A stretch of 64,000 nt of DNA from assembly GCF_000737515.1 (NCBI RefSeq), contig NZ_CP006587.1, forward strand, positions 2,909,001-2,973,000. Reading direction: 5' to 3'. The notes below the pieces were generated by a model. The model was not told the origin of the DNA. It saw only the letters and a program-made list of their open reading frames with translations, and searched no databases. The stretch is from Hymenobacter sp. APR13 (GTDB lineage: Bacteria > Bacteroidota > Bacteroidia > Cytophagales > Hymenobacteraceae). Below are positions 59,164 to 64,000 of the stretch, piece by piece (the first letter of the stretch is position 1; each line of letters begins with the position of its first letter). The position numbers were made by a program, and so were the translations under genes.

Positions 59164-61410
59164 ATGTATACTATTGAAGAGTTGAAAGACCGTCTTCTTT
59201 CCGAGTTGAAGGAAATTGCGGAAGAGCTCAACGTCGGCAACTTTAAAAAGCTCAGCAAACAGGATCTGATTTATAAGATTCTCGATCAGCAGGCCATCCT
59301 GCCCGCCGACAAGCTGCCCGTAAAAGTGAAACCAGCCGCCAAATCCCGCGCTACCGCGCCGGAAGCCGCCCCGGCCCCCGCCGCTGTAGCCGAAGCCCCG
59401 GCTGACGCGCCGGCCGCGGCCGCCCCCGCTGCCCGGCCAGCCGCCGCACGCAGCCGCGCTGCCAAAGCACCCGCCGCGCCGGCTGCCCGCCCCGTAGCTG
59501 CCGCCGTGGCCCCGGAGCCAGCCGCTGCCCCGATTGCGGAAGCTCCCGCGCCGGCCGCCATGCCTGCCGATGAGGTAGCTGCCGCGCCAGTTCCGGAAGT
59601 TGGCGCCGAGCGCCCTGTGAAAGTGTACCAGCGGCCTGAGCGCCGCTCCCGCGAGTCTGCCGGCCGCAACGGCCAGGTAGTGGCCGCCGGTCAGTCGGAT
59701 GTAGCACCGGTAGCCGCAGTGGCGCCGGCCGCCACCGGCGTAGCCTTCAGCGAAGTGGCCGCTGCCCCGGCCGTAGCTGCCGCGCCAGCGGTAGCTGATG
59801 TGCCGGCTGCTGTGGCCGAGGGTACCTCAGATGTAGCACCGACCCCGGCGCCGCGCATCTTCCGCCCCGAGCGGGCCGATGGTGTAGCGCGCCCCCTGCG
59901 CGACCAGCCCCGCGAGCGGGAGCAGGTGCGCGACGGCCGCGAGTTGCGCAACGGCAGCAGCGACGTAGCCCGCATTGCCGACGCCCCGCGCGAATTCCGC
60001 AACGACGTAGCCGGCCGCCCCGACCGCGACCAGCGTGACCCGAACCGTGCCCTGCGCGACTCCAGCCGCGCCGACCGCCTCGACCGTGACGTGCAGCGCT
60101 CGGAGCGTGGCGATGCCGCCCGCGCCGACGGCGCCGGCCGCCCCGACCGGGAGCAGCGCCGCGAGGAGCGCTACGCCGCCCGCGAGCTGCAGCGCCAGCA
60201 GCGGCAGGAAGGCCGCCAGGAGGGTCGCCAGGACGGTGGCCGCCAGGAAGGCGCGGCCGGCGCCCAGCAGCAGCAGCGCCAGCGCAACGACTTTGACATT
60301 GTGGTGCCCGGCGAAGGCACGCTGGAAATGATGCCCGACGGCGGCTATGGCTTCCTGCGCAGCCCGTTCTACAACTATTTGTCGTCGCCCGACGACATTT
60401 ACGTGGCCCCGCAGCAGGTGAAGCTGTTCAGCCTGAAAGCCGGCGACACGGTGAAATGCACCATCCGGCCGCCGCGCGAAGGCGAGAAGTACTACGCGCT
60501 GGTTGGGGTGGATACCATCAACGGCCGGGCCGTGGAAGACGCCCGCGACCGGGTGCCGTTCAGCAGCCTCACGCCGCTGTTTGCCGAGGAGCGCCTCAAG
60601 CTCTCCACCAAATCCACGCAGTACAGCACCCGCATTCTGGATCTGTTTGCTCCCATCGGCAAAGGCCAGCGCGGCCTGATTGTGGCCCAGCCCAAAACCG
60701 GTAAAACGGTGCTGCTGCAGGAAATTGCCAACGCCATCAGCGAAAACCACCCCGAGGTGTACCTGATGATTCTGCTCATCGACGAGCGCCCGGAAGAAGT
60801 GACGGACATGGCCCGCTCGGTAAAAGCCGAGGTGCTTAGCTCCACCTTCGACGAAACGGCCGACCGCCATGTGAAAATCGCCAGCATTGCCCTCGACAAG
60901 GCCAAGCGCCTCGTGGAGTGCGGCCACGACGTGGTGATTCTGCTCGACTCGATTACGCGTCTGGCCCGGGCCTACAACACCGTGCAGCCCGCTTCCGGCA
61001 AGATTCTGTCGGGTGGTGTGGATGCCAACGCCCTGCACAAGCCCAAGCGCTTCTTCGGCGCGGCCCGCAACGTGGAAAACGGCGGCTCGCTCACCATCAT
61101 TGCCACGGCCCTTATTGAAACCGGCTCGAAGATGGATGAAGTAATCTTCGAAGAATTCAAAGGTACCGGCAACATGGAATTGCAGCTGGACCGCAAGCTG
61201 GCCAACAAGCGCATCTTCCCGGCCATCGACGTGCCGGCTTCCGGCACCCGCCGCGAAGACCTGCTCATGAGCCGCGAGGAGCTGAGCCGCATCTGGGTGC
61301 TGCGCAAGTTCATGGCCGACATGACGCCCGCCGAGGCCATGGAATTCCTGAAGGACCGCATGAAAGGCACCAAGGACAACAGCGAATTCCTGCTGGCCAT
61401 GAACGGCTAG
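59164..61410 (+). CDS. rho: Transcription termination factor Rho with long disordered insert
   Basis: A 748-residue Rho, against about 420 in E. coli. The N-terminal helix bundle ([33 protein letters not shown]) is followed by an Ala/Pro-rich then Arg/Asp/Gln-rich low-complexity insert (about 50-375), the cold-shock-like primary RNA-binding domain ([19 protein letters not shown]) and the ATPase core with Walker [25 protein letters not shown] and the Q/R loops. It is a hexameric helicase that ends transcription. Bacteroides Rho is known to have a disordered insert that drives condensate formation; this one is comparably long and may behave likewise. Confidence 0.96.
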   Translation: MYTIEELKDRLLSELKEIAEELNVGNFKKLSKQDLIYKILDQQAILPADKLPVKVKPAAKSRATAPEAAPAPAAVAEAPADAPAAAAPAARPAAARSRAAKAPAAPAARPVAAAVAPEPAAAPIAEAPAPAAMPADEVAAAPVPEVGAERPVKVYQRPERRSRESAGRNGQVVAAGQSDVAPVAAVAPAATGVAFSEVAAAPAVAAAPAVADVPAAVAEGTSDVAPTPAPRIFRPERADGVARPLRDQPREREQVRDGRELRNGSSDVARIADAPREFRNDVAGRPDRDQRDPNRALRDSSRADRLDRDVQRSERGDAARADGAGRPDREQRREERYAARELQRQQRQEGRQEGRQDGGRQEGAAGAQQQQRQRNDFDIVVPGEGTLEMMPDGGYGFLRSPFYNYLSSPDDIYVAPQQVKLFSLKAGDTVKCTIRPPREGEKYYALVGVDTINGRAVEDARDRVPFSSLTPLFAEERLKLSTKSTQYSTRILDLFAPIGKGQRGLIVAQPKTGKTVLLQEIANAISENHPEVYLMILLIDERPEEVTDMARSVKAEVLSSTFDETADRHVKIASIALDKAKRLVECGHDVVILLDSITRLARAYNTVQPASGKILSGGVDANALHKPKRFFGAARNVENGGSLTIIATALIETGSKMDEVIFEEFKGTGNMELQLDRKLANKRIFPAIDVPASGTRREDLLMSREELSRIWVLRKFMADMTPAEAMEFLKDRMKGTKDNSEFLLAMNG

Positions 61411-61429
61411 AAGGCGCTTAAAAACGTAG

Positions 61430-61517
61430 AACGTCATTCCGAGCGGAGCGAAGAACATCGCCAGTGTAGTACTTCTACCACACTGGCGATATTCTTCGCT
61501 CCGCTCGGAATGACGTT
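61430..61517. repeat. 88-bp inverted repeat, AACGTCATTCCGAGCGGAGCG family
   Basis: The arms 61430-61467 and 61480-61517 are almost perfectly complementary around a short loop. It begins 19 bp after the rho stop codon and should form a very stable RNA hairpin. Confidence 0.85.
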
Positions 61518-61565
61518 CTGGTTTTACGTGTTTCCAACTCTCTTTACCCTAATCAATTCATCCGC

Positions 61566-62225
61566 ATGCCCCCCATCCAACCAACCCCCGACCTTCCCGA
61601 GTTGCTCTACCTTTTCGACCCGCTGTGCGGCTGGTGCTACGGCATGAGCCCTGTGATTCAGCGGGTGCGGGAGGAGTTTGCGGGCCGCGTGGAGGTGTCG
61701 GTGCTGTGCGGCGGCATGGTGACGGGCGAGCAGGTGGGCCCTATTCGCGACGATTGGGACTACATCAGCGGGGCGCTGGCGCAGGTGGAGCGCGTGACGG
61801 GCGTGCAGTTTGGGGAGGCCTTTCGGGCCGTGGGCGCCGAGGGCAGCCGCGTACAGGACTCGGCGCCGCCGAGCTGGGCCATCAGCGCCTTCCGCCACTT
61901 CAATCAGCCCGACACCGCCCGCTTCGCCCACGACGTGCAGGTGGCCTACTTCCGCGACGGCGCCGACCTCAACGAGCCTAAAACCTACCTACCCCTGGCC
62001 ACCGCCTACGGCCTCGATGGGGCAGAGTTCCTGCGTCGGCTGGCCCTGCCCGAAACGGCGCAGGCCACCCAACAGGAGTTTGCGGCCGTGGCCAAAATCG
62101 GAGTGCAGGGCTTCCCAACCACCATTCTGCGGGTCGGTAGCCAAGGCTACGTACTGGCGCGCGGCTACCAGCCCTACGAGACGTTTGCCGACGGCCTCAC
62201 GCAGGCGCTGGAGCAGGCCGGGTAG
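61566..62225 (+). CDS. DsbA family protein (CGWC)
   Basis: A 219-residue thioredoxin-fold protein with an inserted helical domain, DsbA/FrnE-like. The active site is CGWC (C21, C24), and the cis-Pro loop is VQGFPTTILRV. There is no signal peptide, so it acts in the cytosol, unlike classical DsbA; cytosolic relatives include FrnE-type isomerases and ClpXP adaptor SpxH/YjbH. The frame and length are normal. Inverted repeats flank the gene on both sides. Precise role uncertain. Confidence 0.87.
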   Translation: MPPIQPTPDLPELLYLFDPLCGWCYGMSPVIQRVREEFAGRVEVSVLCGGMVTGEQVGPIRDDWDYISGALAQVERVTGVQFGEAFRAVGAEGSRVQDSAPPSWAISAFRHFNQPDTARFAHDVQVAYFRDGADLNEPKTYLPLATAYGLDGAEFLRRLALPETAQATQQEFAAVAKIGVQGFPTTILRVGSQGYVLARGYQPYETFADGLTQALEQAG

Positions 62226-62249
62226 TCATTCTTGTAAGCTATAAACAAG

Positions 62250-62339
62250 CAGTAGCGCGAACTTTGTAGTTCGCGTCCCCGCACCGTTCGGAATTGTTGA
62301 AACGGCGCGGGGACGCGAACTGCAAAGTTCGCGCTACTG
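62250..62339. repeat. Inverted repeat GTAGCGCGAACTTTGTAGTTCGCG
   Basis: The arms CAGTAGCGCGAACTTTGTAG...GTCCCCGC and GCGGGGAC...AAAGTTCGCGCTACTG pair around a short loop. It is a second copy of the family at 56029-56112, placed between the convergent DsbA-family and lipoprotein genes. Confidence 0.85.
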
Positions 62340-62364
62340 CGTTGATGGCAATCGGAATGGCAGG

Positions 62365-62988
62365 TTAGCTGCCGAGGCCGGGCAGTTGCACTACCTGCTT
62401 GGCGCCGGGCGCATAGGCAATACGGCGGCGGTCTTCCTTGCCCACCAGATACACGAAGCCCACGGCATCGGGGCGCTTCTGCAGCTCGGTCCAGGTGGGG
62501 CGGTCGGCGCCGCCTTCCTGGTAGGCGTCTTTGGCGGTGAGGGCCGGCTGGCGGAAGTTTTTGTCGGCGAAAAACTCGTCCATGCGGCGGCGGATGTAGG
62601 CTTCGCGCTCGGCGGGCGTGGCGGTGGGCGTCTTCATCTCATACACCATGCTGGCTTCCAGGTCGGCGGGCGTGAGCATTTCGCGGAAGATAACCTGGCC
62701 GCTGGCGTCGGTGATGGTGAACGTAATCTGGCCGGTGAGTACGTCCTGGCCGCGTAGCGTCAGCTTGAACTCGTCGGGGGAGGCTGGGGCGGAGAAGACG
62801 TGGCGGCGGCGCACCGTTTTGAGCGTGTCTGCCTGTGGAGTGGCGGTGCTGGCCCGGGCCGTATCCATGGGTTCGAGGCGGGCAGAAGAGTCTGCCGCGG
62901 GAGAAGTGGTTGCGGACGACTGGCTGGCGTCGGGTGTGGAGCAGGCGGCCAGCAAACCAATAGCGGGCAAAAACAGCGCAATTCGCAT
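62365..62988 (-). CDS. Lipoprotein of unknown function
   Basis: A 207-residue lipoprotein: signal MRIALFLPAIGLLAAC with the lipobox Cys at residue 16, a Ser/Thr/Ala-rich linker (about 17-65), then an alpha/beta domain (FKLTLRGQDVLTGQITFTI, GQVIFREMLTPADLEAS, DEFFADKNFRQPALTAKD, VGFVYLVGKEDRRRIAYAP). No family is recognised. It is presumably outer-membrane anchored. It lies 65 bp downstream of the UbiA-type gene on the same strand. Confidence 0.75.
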   Translation of the reverse strand: MRIALFLPAIGLLAACSTPDASQSSATTSPAADSSARLEPMDTARASTATPQADTLKTVRRRHVFSAPASPDEFKLTLRGQDVLTGQITFTITDASGQVIFREMLTPADLEASMVYEMKTPTATPAEREAYIRRRMDEFFADKNFRQPALTAKDAYQEGGADRPTWTELQKRPDAVGFVYLVGKEDRRRIAYAPGAKQVVQLPGLGS

Positions 62989-63053
62989 AGCAGAAAGTCT
63001 GAGGTGAATCAGGGCTGCATACGCGGTTAGGGAGTGCTCCGTTCAGAAAACCG

Positions 63054-63926
63054 CTACCAGAGCAGCATCAGAATAAACGCCGCACTCATGCACAGCGACG
63101 ACACCTGGTTCATGCGCATGGTGTGCTCGAAGTCGGCGGCGGCGGGGTTGCGCCACACGGCCCGGGCCCAGTTGCCAAACAGCAGCACCACCGGGCCGGT
63201 GGCCGCCAGGAACACCAGCAGATGGCGCGTTTCCTGGCGCACCCAGAGGGCATAGGCCAGCACGGCCGCCCCAGCCAGCAGCCCGCCGGCCGCAAACACA
63301 AACGTACCCCGGATGCCCAGCCGCAAGCTGAGCGTCCGGTCGCCGCGGCGGGCGTCTTCCTGGTGCTGGTACACCTGCGTGAGCGGGTAGGAGCCGCACA
63401 GAAACAGGCTGCTCACCAGCGCCAGCAGCAGGTTGGTAGGCTCGGTGAGCTGCGCATAGCCAGCACCGGCGCCCACCTGCGTCATCAGAAAAGTATAGGC
63501 GCCTTGGAACACCACCACCACCGCCGTGCTCAGCAGCGGGTACTTTTTCAGCCGGATGCCTTCGTAGCTGTAGGCCTTCGAAACCAGCAGATACACCACC
63601 ACCAGCACTCCAAACCACACATTCAGCAGCAGGCCGCCCAGCACCGCCAGCGCATCGAAGGCATACACCAGATGTAGCAGCTCTTCCGATACTTTGGGCG
63701 GGCTTTTCAGGCCGCCGATGCTGCCTTCGTCCCGGTCGTAGTAGGAGTTGTAGCCGTTGGAGGCGGGGTAGGCCAGCAGGTGCAGCACCACAAACACGCC
63801 CGCCGCCCGCCACGCGCTGAACGGCTCCCGCAACGCGCTCAGCCCAAACCAGAACACCGGCATCAGGTACACCGAAAACGGAATCCGAAGCAGCGGCAGC
63901 GCCTTTTTGTAATTAGTAATCAGCAA
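63054..63926 (-). CDS. UbiA-family prenyltransferase (TTG start in a repeat)
   Basis: A 290-residue membrane protein with about nine helices. The first Asp motif is SNGYNSYYDRDEGSIGG (D64, D66) and the second YQHQEDARRGDRTLSLRLG, both typical of UbiA enzymes that bind prenyl diphosphate; PLTQVYQ is also characteristic. The acceptor could be a quinone precursor or haem, but MenA/UbiA/CtaB identity is not clear. The only in-frame starts before the conserved region are TTG 63924-63926 or later codons, since a stop immediately precedes it, and this start lies in an AATTAGTAATGAG repeat. The native start may have been replaced. Confidence 0.82.
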   Translation of the reverse strand: MLITNYKKALPLLRIPFSVYLMPVFWFGLSALREPFSAWRAAGVFVVLHLLAYPASNGYNSYYDRDEGSIGGLKSPPKVSEELLHLVYAFDALAVLGGLLLNVWFGVLVVVYLLVSKAYSYEGIRLKKYPLLSTAVVVVFQGAYTFLMTQVGAGAGYAQLTEPTNLLLALVSSLFLCGSYPLTQVYQHQEDARRGDRTLSLRLGIRGTFVFAAGGLLAGAAVLAYALWVRQETRHLLVFLAATGPVVLLFGNWARAVWRNPAAADFEHTMRMNQVSSLCMSAAFILMLLW

Positions 63927-63942
63927 TTAGTAATGAGGAATT
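63911..63942. repeat. AATTAGTAAT dispersed repeat at the UbiA start
   Basis: AATTAGTAATCAGC and AATTAGTAATGAGG units match the element at 10116-10224. It overlaps the first five codons of the UbiA gene. Confidence 0.7.
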
Positions 63943-64000
63943 GGGGGATGAAGCCCGGTTCAGGGACAAAGCAGGCCAAGCAACCGGTTGGAATTTGCTA

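Noticed and set aside
59827-61458. 543-codon minus-strand open frame opposite rho
   Set aside because: No domain; the Rho reading is unambiguous.

Overview
The window reads as high-GC chromosomal DNA of a Bacteroidota bacterium, most likely a Cytophagales member close to Hymenobacter. This is inference from content: a gliding/T9SS-type secreted protein, a TonB-dependent CarboxypepD_reg/beta-barrel outer membrane protein, OmpA proteins with thrombospondin-3 repeats, a DUF4252 lipoprotein, a Rho with a very long disordered insert, few visible Shine-Dalgarno sequences, and many dispersed palindromic intergenic repeats. There is no phage, plasmid, rRNA operon or CRISPR array.

Layout. 1-5959: five genes on the minus strand (adenylate-forming ligase, BtaA-like DUF3419 aminocarboxypropyl transferase, APH-fold kinase, UbiA prenyltransferase, PEP-synthase-type enzyme cut by the window edge). 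The first three are packed or overlapping and look like an uncharacterised lipid or small-molecule pathway. 6228-13138: a gliding-type secreted protein, an OmpA lipoprotein, class I aldolase (fbaB), accD, and a tandem pair of glycine-zipper OmpA proteins. 13297-20869: an endonuclease III-like protein, a radical SAM protein, a gamma-carbonic anhydrase, a CorC/HlyC protein, DsbD, and an isoaspartyl peptidase/asparaginase. 20870-21415: an unusual non-coding region with twin hairpins sharing one C-rich loop and, on the opposite strand, a complete class II tRNA-like cloverleaf with a 46-nt variable region. 21416-26923: an Lrp/AsnC regulator, small secreted proteins, a TonB-type protein, thioredoxin, and a GbsR/MarR regulator with a matching palindrome in front of itself and in front of a TIGR01777 epimerase. 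26519-27001: a small low-GC gene between near-perfect inverted repeats. 27073-38837: dnaE, a desaturase, a LysM protein, a frameshifted MltD-like lytic transglycosylase, and a large outer membrane receptor.

38932-47830: an O-methyltransferase, a solo SRA-YDG protein, an M16 peptidase, a heptosyltransferase-type GT9, Xaa-Pro aminopeptidase, and two tandem TSP3-OmpA proteins. 48351-55760: a DUF4252 lipoprotein, a large secreted protein of unknown function, an EVE protein starting at TTG, two lipocalin-like lipoproteins, a PolX whose polymerase catalytic aspartates are gone while its PHP nuclease is intact, a second GT9 containing a repeat-derived insertion, and an OsmC protein. 56137-63926: an unknown membrane protein, serS, rho, a DsbA-family protein, a lipoprotein, and a second UbiA gene whose start lies in a dispersed repeat.

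Functionally this is a core-genome stretch (replication, translation, termination, fatty acid synthesis, envelope biogenesis). Many intergenic gaps hold one of about eight families of dispersed inverted repeats, and several of these have supplied a start, a stop or internal codons to neighbouring genes.
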